A stretch of DNA of 64,000 bases from Roseovarius aestuarii (GTDB taxonomy: Bacteria; Pseudomonadota; Alphaproteobacteria; Rhodobacterales; Rhodobacteraceae), in NCBI GenBank assembly GCA_027214255.1, contig JAPWHL010000022.1, forward strand, positions 1-64,000, written 5' to 3'. Below are positions 44,287 through 53,248 of the stretch, in pieces. A model generated the notes under the pieces. That model saw only the letters and a list, made by a program, of their open reading frames with translations, made no database searches and had not been told where the DNA came from. The position numbers and the translations under genes were made by a program. Each line of letters begins with the position of its first letter. Position 1 is the first letter of the stretch.

Positions 44287-44589
44287 TTACGTGGTCAGGG
44301 CATTCCCCTGCATGGCCAAGGACATGAGCCCGCCTAAAATCGCTGCAATGATCAACCAGACCAACCGCGACACGTGCCCGTCGATCTTGTCCAGCCGGCC
44401 GTCGATCGCGTTAAACCGCGCTTCCATGAACTTGCGTTTTTCCTCGCTGACGGCACGTTCGGTTTCGATCACGCTCAACGCTGCCTCGACGGCGCTTAAC
44501 CGGTTCTCAAGGTGGCGGAACATGCCCTTTGTGCTTTCAAACGGCACGTAAGAGGTCCGATCCAGCAACAGGGTGTCTTCCTCACTCAC
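44287..44589 (-). CDS. Small membrane coiled-coil protein of the GTA cluster (g3.5 position)
   Basis: A 100-residue protein with a charged coiled coil (MFRHLENRLSAVEAALSVIETERAVSEEKRKFMEARF) then one TM helix (LVWLIIAAILGGLMSLAMQG). It sits at the g3.5 position between portal and protease and overlaps the portal stop by 4 bases (its start at 44589, portal stop at 44586). The role is unknown; a holin-like or anchoring role has been suggested for such proteins, but the sequence does not decide. Confidence 0.8.
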   Translation of the reverse strand: MSEEDTLLLDRTSYVPFESTKGMFRHLENRLSAVEAALSVIETERAVSEEKRKFMEARFNAIDGRLDKIDGHVSRLVWLIIAAILGGLMSLAMQGNALTT

Positions 44590-45770
44590 GCATCATCCCC
44601 CACGGTGGGCAAGCCCAACAGCTTGCGCTTTTCGCCGTCGCTCAGGAAATCCGCTTTGACCACACGCGCCCATTGTGCATCACGTTCCGCCGCCAGCGCG
44701 GGCACCTGATCGAGGTCCGGCTTCAGTTCCAGAACCGCCCCCTGAAACCCGCCCAGCCAATCGGCCAGTGCCGCCGCCACCCGTGTCGCCAATGGCAGAA
44801 CCGTCAGGCGGAAAAACGCGCGGTTTGCTTCTTGATAGTTGGCATAAGCGGCATCGCCGGGCACACCCAGCAACATTGGAGGCACGCCAAAGGCCAGCGC
44901 AATTTCACGCGCGGCGCTTTCTTTGGTCTTTTGAAACTCCATGTCGGATGGCGAAAACCCCATAGGCTTCCAGTCCAAGCCCCCCTCCAGCAACATGGGG
45001 CGCCCAGCATTGCGTGCGCCTTGATGGTGGCTCTCCATTTCATCTACCAATCGTGTATACTGCTCCGATGACAGCGTGCCTTGCCCTTCGGCCCCGCGAT
45101 ACACAATCGCCCCGCTCGGTCGGGCCGCATTGTCCAGCAATGCCTTTGACCAACGCGACGCCGAATTGTGGACATCGACCGCCTGAGCGGCTGCCTGCAT
45201 GGGGGACAAGCCATAGTGGTCGTCTTGCGGATGAAAGCTTTTGATATGACACACCGGCGCGGCACCACCGCGTGCATCAAACCGATGCTTGCGTCCGCTG
45301 ACCGCATATTCATAAGCCACGGGCCAACCATCCGCACCGGGTACCACGCTCATCCGGTCCGAGCGCAGCACATGCAGTTCAATAGGTGCCCCGGTGTCAT
45401 CGCCCACTGCTTCGACATAGGCGTTTCCGGTCAGCAACAACTGCCCGTAAAGCGCTTCCAGAAGTTCCGCACGTCCCTGTGCGGGGTTTGGACTGCGCAT
45501 AAGGTTCAAAATAGGGTGCGTTTCAAACCGTTGCTCGGCATCCTGCAAGACCAGAGGCAGCGCCGCAGCCGCCTCGGCAATCATCTTCACACAGCGAAAC
45601 CCGACGGGGTTGGCGGCAAACCCAGTGCGCGTCAGCGTGCCAATGTCACGCGCACTCCATGCCACGCGGTTGCTACCATGCCATACCGCCACCCGGCCGG
45701 CTGCACTGGCCTTGATTTCGGGGGTCTGCGTCTCGGCCGCGTTGCTTTGCCGAAAGAAGTCCATGATCAT
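44586..45770 (-). CDS. GTA portal protein (g3)
   Basis: A 394-residue phage portal protein of the HK97 family. It has AANPVGFRCVKMIAEAAAALPLVLQD, LLEALYGQLLLTGNAYVEAVGD, YGLSPMQAAAQAVDVHNSASRWSKALLDNAARPSGAIVY and ALAFGVPPMLLGVPGDAAYANYQEANRAFFRLTVLPL. It forms the DNA-entry ring and docks terminase. AAGGAG 9 bases before the ATG at 45770 supports that start; the frame is open to 45839. Confidence 0.96.
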   Translation of the reverse strand: MIMDFFRQSNAAETQTPEIKASAAGRVAVWHGSNRVAWSARDIGTLTRTGFAANPVGFRCVKMIAEAAAALPLVLQDAEQRFETHPILNLMRSPNPAQGRAELLEALYGQLLLTGNAYVEAVGDDTGAPIELHVLRSDRMSVVPGADGWPVAYEYAVSGRKHRFDARGGAAPVCHIKSFHPQDDHYGLSPMQAAAQAVDVHNSASRWSKALLDNAARPSGAIVYRGAEGQGTLSSEQYTRLVDEMESHHQGARNAGRPMLLEGGLDWKPMGFSPSDMEFQKTKESAAREIALAFGVPPMLLGVPGDAAYANYQEANRAFFRLTVLPLATRVAAALADWLGGFQGAVLELKPDLDQVPALAAERDAQWARVVKADFLSDGEKRKLLGLPTVGDDA

Positions 45771-45868
45771 CGGGCTCACTCCTTGCTGTGCCGTCCCGAA
45801 CCAAAGTACCGTTGGCCCTTGATCCGCTGTTGAAAGCATCAGACAGCTAAAGGTTTAAGAAAATTAAA

Positions 45869-47281
45869 TCAGACCGCACGCACCCTCGGGCGCCGCCATT
45901 TTGCCGCCGGTTCGATCATCAACTCGTGCAAGGCCCAGACCAGCGCATCCACCCGGTCCGGGCTGCCCTTGCCCTCAAATCCTCGGCTGGTCATCGCGCA
46001 CATTTGATCCTCCAACGCGCCCAGGCCGCGCAGATGATGGACACGCCCCTGTTCGTACAACGCGGCCACAGGTTCGGCCCGTACGACCTTGCCGCGCGTG
46101 GCATGCACCGTCTTGATCGGCACCAACGGGTCCACCTGCCGGATGACCTCTGATACCAGTTCACCACCTTGATTGACCTCGGCGACCAGCCTCTCGGCCC
46201 CCCAGGTTTCCATTGCGCGAACGGCGGCGCTTGCCCAGGTGGCGGGGCTGGCCGCACTGACCGACGCGTCGGCCAAGACGTAAGCCCGCCAATCCTGTAC
46301 CGGCCCGCGGGTACAGGCCCCCACTACAACAATCCCGCAATCGTCCGATTGCTTGCCCCCGGTCACAGGTGGATCAATCGCCACCACAATCCGGTCCAGC
46401 TCTGGAGGGGCGTCCACTCGGGCATCCTCCAACCGCTCCGACGTCCATAACGCGCCGTCGGCATCTGCCAACAGTTCTCCGTCCAACTCCTGACGACCCA
46501 GCCGCGTCCCCGCATAGCGCGCACGCACTTCCTCTAGAAAGCTCTCGGCCAGAAACGCCCGGTTCGCCTCGGTCGGCGCACTCGTCACCACGGTCGTCGG
46601 TGCGGCCAGAATATCCTTCAATACACCCACATTGCGCGGCGTGGTCGTGATGCACACGCGCGGCTGCTGGCCCAATCGCAGCGCAAATTGCAACATATCC
46701 CACGTCTCGCGTGCCTTTTTCCACTTGGCCAATTCATCCACCCAGGCCCCGTCAAATTGTGGTCCGCGCAGGCCCTCGGGCTCATGCGCCGAAAACACCT
46801 GCGCCACCGCGCCATTTGGCCAGACCAGCCGCGCTTTGCTGGCTTGCCAGTCTGGCCGACGGTCGGGCGGAGAGCAGGCCAAAATCCCGCTTTCGCCAAA
46901 CACCATCACGTCTCGCACTTGCGCCACCGTTTCGCCAATCAGCGCGATCCGTCGACAGGGGCCGCCATCCAATGGCCGCGATCCCTCAACTTGCGCGCGC
47001 ACCCATTCGGCACCGGCGCGGGTTTTCCCCGCGCCTCGCCCCCCCATGATCACCCATGATCGCCAGTCCCCCAAAGGTGGCAGTTGATGCTCCATTGCCC
47101 AGAAATCAAACAGATAGGGCAAGGCCAGCAATTCACCTTCATCCAGACTGTCCAGAAACTCCGCCCGCACCTGCGGCGTAGCGCAGGCGATCCAGGCGGC
47201 ACCCGATTGAATCCCGTGCGGCGTCCATATCAAGGGCGTAGCCGTTGACGATGCCTTGTTCTCTCTTTTTGCGTTGCTCAA
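45869..47281 (-). CDS. GTA terminase large subunit (g2)
   Basis: The headful packaging ATPase/nuclease, up to 470 residues. The ATPase site is SWVIMGGRGAGKTRAGAEWVR. The Walker B-like GAWVDELAKW, the coupling motif region RVCITTTPRNVGVLKDIL, and the nuclease DIVVAIDPPVTGGK-type acidic site are intact. Start is uncertain. The frame begins at TTG 47281 inside the end of g1; TTG at 47233 is another option, and homologues begin near SGAAWIA. It overlaps g1 by over 90 bases if the long form is used. Confidence 0.93.
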   Translation of the reverse strand: MSNAKRENKASSTATPLIWTPHGIQSGAAWIACATPQVRAEFLDSLDEGELLALPYLFDFWAMEHQLPPLGDWRSWVIMGGRGAGKTRAGAEWVRAQVEGSRPLDGGPCRRIALIGETVAQVRDVMVFGESGILACSPPDRRPDWQASKARLVWPNGAVAQVFSAHEPEGLRGPQFDGAWVDELAKWKKARETWDMLQFALRLGQQPRVCITTTPRNVGVLKDILAAPTTVVTSAPTEANRAFLAESFLEEVRARYAGTRLGRQELDGELLADADGALWTSERLEDARVDAPPELDRIVVAIDPPVTGGKQSDDCGIVVVGACTRGPVQDWRAYVLADASVSAASPATWASAAVRAMETWGAERLVAEVNQGGELVSEVIRQVDPLVPIKTVHATRGKVVRAEPVAALYEQGRVHHLRGLGALEDQMCAMTSRGFEGKGSPDRVDALVWALHELMIEPAAKWRRPRVRAV

Positions 47282-47489
47282 GTTGGTTCTCCGCTTCGAT
47301 GACTAATTTCAACCATTGCCGAATGTCCCCCAGGATCCGGCTCTGCGCCTTGGCGTCGTCAAAATCCTCGGCCCGGACCTTGTCCGAGAGTGTTTCAAGG
47401 TCCTCGCACATGCCACGCAGCTGTCGTTCCAGCACCGTGACCGTCGCGCTCAGACCCGAAGGGTCGTCTTCGGGTGTTATCAAACTCAT
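47139..47489 (-). CDS. GTA terminase small subunit (g1)
   Basis: A small protein (about 116 residues from MSLITPEDDP) with a helical core LRGMCEDLETLSDKVRAEDFDDAKAQSRILGDIRQWLKLVIEAENQLEQRKKRE and the GTA-typical end ALDMDAARDSIGCRLDRLRY. In RcGTA gp1 binds DNA for packaging. Starts at 47489 or 47507 are possible; an open frame continues to 47606 but crosses a terminator-like hairpin. The last residues after RLRY overlap g2. Confidence 0.85.
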   Translation of the reverse strand: MSLITPEDDPSGLSATVTVLERQLRGMCEDLETLSDKVRAEDFDDAKAQSRILGDIRQWLKLVIEAENQLEQRKKREQGIVNGYALDMDAARDSIGCRLDRLRYAAGAGGVSGQSG

Positions 47490-47545
47490 TCGCGCCCATT
47501 GCCTCATACCATTGCGTTCATTGCCCCATGGTCCGAGCCAAAACG

Positions 47546-47578
47546 AAAAAACGGCCGCCGGGATCACCCCCGGGGCCG
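47546..47578 (-). terminator. Intrinsic-terminator hairpin between the GTA promoter and g1
   Basis: On the minus strand CGGCC-CCGGG pairs with CCCGG-C-GGCCG (ten pairs, one bulged base), with a short loop and TTTTTT directly after (47551-47546). The plausible transcript start is near 47600, so RNA would end after about 55 bases unless the structure is bypassed. It could also be the far terminator of the MAPEG gene, but the promoter lies between them. Confidence 0.6.
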
Positions 47579-47606
47579 CTTGGTCATTTCGTCCAGCATG
47601 GCACAA

Positions 47607-47635
47607 CTTATACGTTAGTGCGTGCGTAAAGTCAA
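47607..47635 (-). promoter_or_regulatory. Sigma70-like promoter upstream of the GTA cluster
   Basis: TTGACT (47635-47630) and TATAAG (47612-47607) with a 17-base spacer on the minus strand. It lies about 120 bases upstream of the g1 start, with AT-rich sequence upstream. It is nearly consensus, which is unusual in this GC-rich genome. A terminator lies between it and g1. Confidence 0.6.
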
Positions 47636-47707
47636 GTTTTCTGGTTTGGCGTATCTCTGCTAACCGTCCGAATTATTTATATAATATTAAGGTTTCGGCT
47701 TTCTGCA

Positions 47708-48118
47708 TCACACCAGCGCGGCCAACAACATCACCACGGTTGCACCAAATCCAGCGAACCAGATGACCGAGCGCCACGGCACCCAGCCAAAATAATACGC
47801 AGGTATATAAAGCACCCGTGCGACCAGATAGACCACGGCACACGCCGCCGTCACATCTGTTGATTGTCCCGAGAGACTGATCACAACGCAGGCAATCGAG
47901 AACAGAATCAGCCCCTCGAAATGGTTGTTGAACGCCCGAAACAACCGCCCCGTCCCGTCCGAGATCTGATCCTCCAACGCCCCACCCAACCGCGCCCGAT
48001 CCCGCGGCGACATCGTCTTGCCCGGTCCAAGATCAAGGTTGGCCGTGATCGACACCAAGGCAAACTGCACTACTTGGAGCAGGGCAGCGAGGGTGAGGAC
48101 GGTGAGTTCTGGGGTCAT
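47708..48118 (-). CDS. MAPEG family membrane protein
   Basis: A 136-residue protein with four hydrophobic helices. LTVLTLAALLQVVQFALVSITANLDLG opens it. Then come LFRAFNNHFEGLILFSIACVVI (with the RxxxNxxE-type motif that is the MAPEG hallmark) and AVVYLVARVLYIPAYYFGWVPWRSVIWFAGF. Eukaryotic relatives make glutathione conjugates or eicosanoids; the role here is unknown. The start is the ATG at 48118, not the long frame upstream. Confidence 0.88.
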   Translation of the reverse strand: MTPELTVLTLAALLQVVQFALVSITANLDLGPGKTMSPRDRARLGGALEDQISDGTGRLFRAFNNHFEGLILFSIACVVISLSGQSTDVTAACAVVYLVARVLYIPAYYFGWVPWRSVIWFAGFGATVVMLLAALV

Positions 48119-48182
48119 ACCACGTGTCTTTCGGGTTAGTCCGACCCCAAACGCGGCAATCGGCAGGGCCTCTGGCTTGCTT

Positions 48183-48455
48183 TCAGTTAAACCGATTTCT
48201 ACGGGCTCTGATCCACATGACAAAGGGAATAATCCAGCCCAGAAAGGCCACAGCCAAAGTGAACCTTCCACTTGCCTTTTCAAACCCCTCCAAGCCCTTG
48301 GCCAACAGCATAAGTACCGAAAAACAAGCAATGAACAGCCAGCAATGAAACACCAAAGCGGCGGGATACCGCTCCGCCCATTTCGCATGTCTTTCTATAT
48401 GCTTGCCAAAGGGAAGGGTTCCTTCGGGCGGCTCAGGTGGCGGTTGGTAACTCAA
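48183..48455 (-). CDS. Small two-helix membrane protein, unknown
   Basis: A 90-residue frame starting with TTG (48455) preceded by AAGGGG. It has a Pro/Glu-rich N-terminus (SYQPPPEPPEGTLPFGKHIERH), then two TM helices (AALVFHCWLFIACFSVLMLLAKG and FTLAVAFLGWIIPFVMWI) and an Arg-rich end. I do not recognise it. It lies between the sucB terminator and the MAPEG gene. Confidence 0.55.
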   Translation of the reverse strand: MSYQPPPEPPEGTLPFGKHIERHAKWAERYPAALVFHCWLFIACFSVLMLLAKGLEGFEKASGRFTLAVAFLGWIIPFVMWIRARRNRFN

Positions 48456-48478
48456 TTTGGCCCCTTACGCTGAGGAAA

Positions 48479-48498
48479 GGCGGGGGAAATACCCCGCC
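48479..48498 (-). terminator. Terminator after sucB
   Basis: On the minus strand GGCGGGG / CCCCGCC (7 bp), loop TATTTC, followed by TTTCC. It starts 9 bases after the sucB stop and ends the suc operon. Confidence 0.65.
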
Positions 48499-48506
48499 CG
48501 TCCCAA

Positions 48507-50036
48507 TCACAAATCCATCAACAACCGCCGTGGATCCTCCAGCGCCTCTTTCACCCGCACCAGGAAGGTCACCGCCCCCTTGCCATCCACAATCCGGTGG
48601 TCATAGCTCAGCGCCAGATACATCATTGGGCGGATCACCACCTGACCGTTGATCGCCATCGGCCGGTCCTGGATCTTGTGCATCCCCAGGATCCCCGACT
48701 GCGGTGGGTTCAGGATGGGCGAGGACATCAGCGAGCCATAGACACCGCCATTCGAGATCGTGAACGTCCCGCCCTGCATTTCGGCCATGCTCAGCTTGCC
48801 GTCACGGGCGCGCGCGCCTTTCTCGGCAATCGCCTTTTCGATCCCGGCAAAGCTCATGTTGTCGACGTCACGGATGACAGGCACAACCAGACCTGTGGGC
48901 GTACCTGCAGCAATCCCCATATGCACAAAGTTCTTGTACACGATGTCGGTGCCGTCGATCTCGGCGTTGACCTCGGGCACTTCTTTTAAGGCATGCACGC
49001 AGGCCTTGGTAAAGAACGACATAAAGCCCAGCTTCACACCGTGCTTCTTTGCAAACAGCTCTTTGTATTCGCTGCGTAGGGCCATCACCTCGGTCATGTC
49101 GACCTCGTTATAGGTGGTCAGCATGGCTGCGGTGTTCTGGCTGTCCTTCAGACGCTTGGCGATGGTCTGACGCAGACGCGTCATCTTGACCCGTTCCTCG
49201 CGTGCGGCGTCATCGGCTGCGACGGGGGCACGTGGGGCGGGCGCGCTTGCCACGGGTGGCGGCGCTGATGCCCCTGCTGCTGCGGCTTTGGCTACGTCTT
49301 CTTTCATGATGCGCCCGTCGCGACCGGTTCCTGTCACCTGATCGGCGCTCAGACCTGCTTCGGCCATGGCCTTTTTGGCGGAGGGGGCGTTTTCAACATC
49401 CTTACCGCTTGCAGGGGCCGAGGCCGCAGCCGGTGCAGGGGCGTCCGCAGGTGCAGCGGCTTGTGCGTCCGCGCCCGAGGACAGCACAGCCAACTGGCCG
49501 TTGGCCTGCACAGTGGCCCCCTCAGCGGCCAAAATCTCGGTGATCGTCCCCGCCGCGGGCGAGGGCACCTCGACCGAGACCTTGTCGGTCTCCAACTCGC
49601 ACAGCATTTCGTCGGCGGCGACAACGTCGCCGACCTTCTTGAACCATGTTGAGACAGTCGCCTCTGTCACACTTTCCCCCAAGGTGGGGACCATGACGTC
49701 AACGCGGGCGCCGCCTTGGGCATCATCGCGGGGTTTGACCACTTCGGGGCCGGCATCCACGGCCTTGGGCGCCGCGTCGGTCGAGGGCTCTGCCCCCGCT
49801 CCGGCGTCGATCATGGCCAACAGTGCGTTTACACCCACTGTCTCACCTTCGGCGGCGATGATTTCGCCCATCTTGCCGGAAACTGGGCTGGGCACTTCGA
49901 CTGTGACCTTGTCTGTTTCCAACTCACACAGCATTTCGTCGGCTTGTACCGCGTCGCCGGGTTTCTTGAACCACGTGGCAACGGTGGCCTCGGTCACGGA
50001 TTCGCCCAGTGTGGGCACGCGCACTTCAGTTGTCAT
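48507..50036 (-). CDS. sucB: Dihydrolipoamide succinyltransferase (E2 of 2-oxoglutarate dehydrogenase), two lipoyl domains
   Basis: Transfers succinyl to CoA in the TCA cycle. The protein has 509 residues. Lipoyl domain 1 is at about 1-80 ([11 protein letters not shown]). A second, similar lipoyl domain is at about 112-190 ([11 protein letters not shown]). The peripheral-subunit binding domain follows ([30 protein letters not shown]), then the catalytic domain, which ends with [22 protein letters not shown] (active-site His). Two lipoyl domains is more than in E. coli SucB. The gene starts 4 bases after sucA. Confidence 0.96.
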   Translation of the reverse strand: MTTEVRVPTLGESVTEATVATWFKKPGDAVQADEMLCELETDKVTVEVPSPVSGKMGEIIAAEGETVGVNALLAMIDAGAGAEPSTDAAPKAVDAGPEVVKPRDDAQGGARVDVMVPTLGESVTEATVSTWFKKVGDVVAADEMLCELETDKVSVEVPSPAAGTITEILAAEGATVQANGQLAVLSSGADAQAAAPADAPAPAAASAPASGKDVENAPSAKKAMAEAGLSADQVTGTGRDGRIMKEDVAKAAAAGASAPPPVASAPAPRAPVAADDAAREERVKMTRLRQTIAKRLKDSQNTAAMLTTYNEVDMTEVMALRSEYKELFAKKHGVKLGFMSFFTKACVHALKEVPEVNAEIDGTDIVYKNFVHMGIAAGTPTGLVVPVIRDVDNMSFAGIEKAIAEKGARARDGKLSMAEMQGGTFTISNGGVYGSLMSSPILNPPQSGILGMHKIQDRPMAINGQVVIRPMMYLALSYDHRIVDGKGAVTFLVRVKEALEDPRRLLMDL

Positions 50037-50039
50037 GGC

Positions 50040-53000
50040 TCATTTCCCTTCAATGGTCAGCGCGGCGTCAACCAGCGCTTCTTGTTGTGCTTTGTGCTGA
50101 CTGGCCAGACCTGTCGCAGGCGAGGCCGCAGCGGCGCGCCCGGCGTAATCCGGCCGCTTGTGCTTGGCATTGATCCGGCCCAGCACCCATTCGATATTCG
50201 GTTCGATAAAGCTCCAGGCGCCCTGGTTCTTGGGCTCTTCCTGACACCAGACCATTTCGGCCTGCTTGAACCGCTCCAATTCCTTGACCGCGGATTGCGC
50301 GGGGAAGGGATAGAACTGTTCAAACCGTAGCAGATAGATATCGTCGATACCCCGCTTGTCGCGTTCTTCCAGCAGGTCATAGTAAACCTTGCCCGAACAC
50401 ATCACGACGCGCTTGATCTTGTCATCTGCCACCAGTTCTGTGTCCGAATTTCCGTATTGCGCATCATCCCACAGAACGCGGTGGAAACTGGAACCGATGG
50501 TGAATTCTTCGGCCTTGCTGACGGCCAGCTTGTGGCGCAGCAAGGATTTCGGCGTCATCAGGATAAGCGGCTTGCGATAGGTGCGGTGCAGCTGACGGCG
50601 CAGGATGTGGAAATAGTTGGCAGGCGTGGTGCAGTTTGCCACGATCCAGTTGTCCTGACCGCACATGGTCAGGAACCGTTCCAGACGCGCTGATGAGTGT
50701 TCGGGCCCTTGCCCCTCATAGCCATGCGGTAACAGGCAGACCAGACCGGACATACGCAACCATTTGCTTTCACCCGAGCTGATGAACTGATCAAACATGA
50801 TCTGCGCCCCGTTGGCAAAGTCGCCAAACTGCGCCTCCCACAAGGTCAGGGCGTTCGGCTCGGCCAAGGTATACCCGTATTCAAAACCCAGAACGGCATA
50901 CTCGCTCAGCATGCTGTCGATCACTTCGTAGCGGGCCTGACCGGCGCGCACGTTGTTCAGCGGGTAATAGCGGTCTTCGGTGTCTTGATTGACCAGTGCC
51001 GAGTGGCGCTGACTGAACGTACCGCGTGCACAATCCTGTCCCGACAAACGCACGGGGAAGCCTTCGGTCAACAGCGACCCAAACGCCAGCGCCTCGCCGG
51101 TCGCCCAATCGATGCCGCTTCCGGTTTCAAACATCTTGGCCTTGGCTTCCAATTGGCGGACCACTGTTTTGTGCAGGGGGAAACCTTCGGGCGGCGTGCT
51201 TAGCGCACGACCGACTTCGGCAAAGGTCTCTTCCTTGATCGCGGTCTGGCCACGTTGATAGTCTTTGTCCTGGCGATCCAGATGGGACCATTTCCCATCC
51301 AGCCAGTCGGCCTTGTTGGGCTTATAGTTGGTTCCGGCTTCAAACTCATCCGCCAGATAGGCCTGAAACGCGGCCTTCATATCCTCGATCTCGCCTTCGG
51401 GGATCAGGCCGTCCTTGACCAGACGCTCGGTGTATAGGCTCAGCGTGGTCTTTTGCTTTTTGATCTTCTTGTACATGACCGGGTTGGTAAACATGGGCTC
51501 GTCGCCCTCGTTATGCCCGAACCGGCGATAACAGATGATGTCGATGACCACGTCCTTGTGGAACTTCTGACGGAATTCTGTCGCCACCCTGGCGGCATGG
51601 ACAACTGCCTCGGGGTCGTCCCCGTTGACATGGAAAATCGGCGCTTCGACCATCAACGCGATATCGGTGGGGTAGGGGCTGGACCGGCTGAAATGCGGCG
51701 CAGTAGTAAACCCGATCTGGTTGTTGACCACGACATGCATCGTGCCACCGGTTTTGTGACCGCGTAAACCGCTCAGGCCGAAACATTCGGCCACCACGCC
51801 CTGACCGGCAAAGGCCGCATCCCCGTGCAGCAGGATAGGCAGAACCTGCATGCGTTCGGTATCGCCCAGCTGATCCTGCTTGGCGCGCACCTTACCCAGA
51901 ACAACGGGGTTCACAGCCTCAAGGTGGCTTGGGTTGGCTGTCAGGCTGAGGTGCACCTTGTTGCCGTCAAATTCGCGGTCGCTGGAGGCACCAAGATGGT
52001 ACTTCACATCGCCCGACCCGTCGACGTCTTCGGGCTTAAAGCTACCGCCCTGAAACTCGTTGAAAATGGCGCGGTAAGGTTTGCCCATCACATTGGCCAG
52101 AACGCTTAGACGGCCCCGGTGCGGCATGCCGATCACGATGTCGCGCACGCCCAACTGACCCCCACGCTTGATGATCTGCTCCATCGCTGGGATCAGGGAT
52201 TCCCCGCCATCCAGACCGAACCGCTTGGTGCCCATGTATTTGACATGCAGATATTTTTCCAGGCCCTCGGCTTCGACCATCTTATTCAGGATGGCCTTGC
52301 GCCCTTCACGGGTAAAGCTGATTTCCTTACCGTATCCCTCAATCCGTTCCTTCAGCCAATTGGCCTCTTCAGGGTCGGAAATATGCATGTATTGTAACGC
52401 GAATGTGCCGCAATACGTGCGGCGTACAATCGCCAAAATCTCGCGGATCGACGCGATTTGCAGACCCAGAACATTGTCGATGAAAATCGGGCGATCCATG
52501 TCCTCCGAAGTAAATCCGTAGGATTTCGGGTCCAATTCCGGGCGGAAGGGCTGTTCGCGCAGGCCCAGCGGGTCCAGATCCGCAATCAGGTGGCCCCGGA
52601 TACGATAGGCGCGGATCATCATCAATGCGCGCACGCTGTCCAGCACAGCCCGTTGGATCGCGTCATCGCTGACCTCAACCCCGGTCTCGCTGGCTTTGGA
52701 GGCAATCTTTTGGCCAGCGGCCTTGGCGTCCGGTTCGCCCGGCCATTCGCCTGTCAATGCGGCGGTTAGGTCGTCGTTGGGCGCGGGGGGCCAATCGCTG
52801 CGCGCCCAGCTGGGCCCTTCGGCCTCGCGTTTGACGCTGATCTCATCGTCGCCCATCGTGGCAAAAAATGCTTGCCATGCCTCGTCCACCGCGTTGGGGT
52901 CATTGGCATAACGCGCATAAAGCTGCTCCAGATACTCGGCATTGTGGCCTTGCATAAAGCTGGAGGCGTGGAACTGGTCGTTGGGGGAGTTGTCGGTCAT
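50040..53000 (-). CDS. sucA: 2-oxoglutarate dehydrogenase E1 component
   Basis: The thiamine-dependent decarboxylase of the 2-oxoglutarate dehydrogenase complex, 986 residues. The N-terminal SSFMQGHNAEYLEQLYARYANDPNAVDEAW is the E2-binding arm. The core includes DIVIGMPHRGRLSVLANVMGKP, VVIDIICYRRFGHNEGDEP and SRLERFLTMCGQDNWIVANCTTPANYFHILRRQL, ending with EEPKNQGAWSFIEPNI. It lies downstream of sucC and sucD and upstream of sucB, the usual operon. Confidence 0.97.
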   Translation of the reverse strand: MTDNSPNDQFHASSFMQGHNAEYLEQLYARYANDPNAVDEAWQAFFATMGDDEISVKREAEGPSWARSDWPPAPNDDLTAALTGEWPGEPDAKAAGQKIASKASETGVEVSDDAIQRAVLDSVRALMMIRAYRIRGHLIADLDPLGLREQPFRPELDPKSYGFTSEDMDRPIFIDNVLGLQIASIREILAIVRRTYCGTFALQYMHISDPEEANWLKERIEGYGKEISFTREGRKAILNKMVEAEGLEKYLHVKYMGTKRFGLDGGESLIPAMEQIIKRGGQLGVRDIVIGMPHRGRLSVLANVMGKPYRAIFNEFQGGSFKPEDVDGSGDVKYHLGASSDREFDGNKVHLSLTANPSHLEAVNPVVLGKVRAKQDQLGDTERMQVLPILLHGDAAFAGQGVVAECFGLSGLRGHKTGGTMHVVVNNQIGFTTAPHFSRSSPYPTDIALMVEAPIFHVNGDDPEAVVHAARVATEFRQKFHKDVVIDIICYRRFGHNEGDEPMFTNPVMYKKIKKQKTTLSLYTERLVKDGLIPEGEIEDMKAAFQAYLADEFEAGTNYKPNKADWLDGKWSHLDRQDKDYQRGQTAIKEETFAEVGRALSTPPEGFPLHKTVVRQLEAKAKMFETGSGIDWATGEALAFGSLLTEGFPVRLSGQDCARGTFSQRHSALVNQDTEDRYYPLNNVRAGQARYEVIDSMLSEYAVLGFEYGYTLAEPNALTLWEAQFGDFANGAQIMFDQFISSGESKWLRMSGLVCLLPHGYEGQGPEHSSARLERFLTMCGQDNWIVANCTTPANYFHILRRQLHRTYRKPLILMTPKSLLRHKLAVSKAEEFTIGSSFHRVLWDDAQYGNSDTELVADDKIKRVVMCSGKVYYDLLEERDKRGIDDIYLLRFEQFYPFPAQSAVKELERFKQAEMVWCQEEPKNQGAWSFIEPNIEWVLGRINAKHKRPDYAGRAAAASPATGLASQHKAQQEALVDAALTIEGK

Positions 53001-53038
53001 GTCATTGTGCCTCCCGGCATTTAGTTAGACCTAGCCAT

Positions 53039-53221
53039 TCAAAACGGAAATTGTATGGCTTGGTAAAGAGCATACCAAACGGCGACCAAACCGACGAAGG
53101 CCAAAACCCCGACAATCGCCGGGGCAATGGCACCCGCACCGCGTTCGCTGCGCCTGTGAAAGGCAGCGAACCCCGCGGTGGCGGGCGTCTTGATGGTGGA
53201 CCAGTTCAGTGTTTCAAGCAT
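53039..53221 (-). CDS. Small one-helix membrane protein in the suc operon
   Basis: A 60-residue frame with a soluble N-terminus (TIKTPATAGFAAFHRRSERG) and one TM helix (AIAPAIVGVLAFVGLVAVWYALYQAIQF). No known family. Position in the operon between sucD and sucA, about 30 bases from each, argues for a real gene. It may assist membrane association of the complex, but this is a guess. Confidence 0.5.
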   Translation of the reverse strand: MLETLNWSTIKTPATAGFAAFHRRSERGAGAIAPAIVGVLAFVGLVAVWYALYQAIQFPF

Positions 53222-53248
53222 GTAGCGGGCCTTTTGGTACGCGTCGCC

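Noticed and set aside
33320..47606. Intact temperate prophage
   Set aside because: No integrase, repressor or replication genes; gene order and short tape measure match gene transfer agents.
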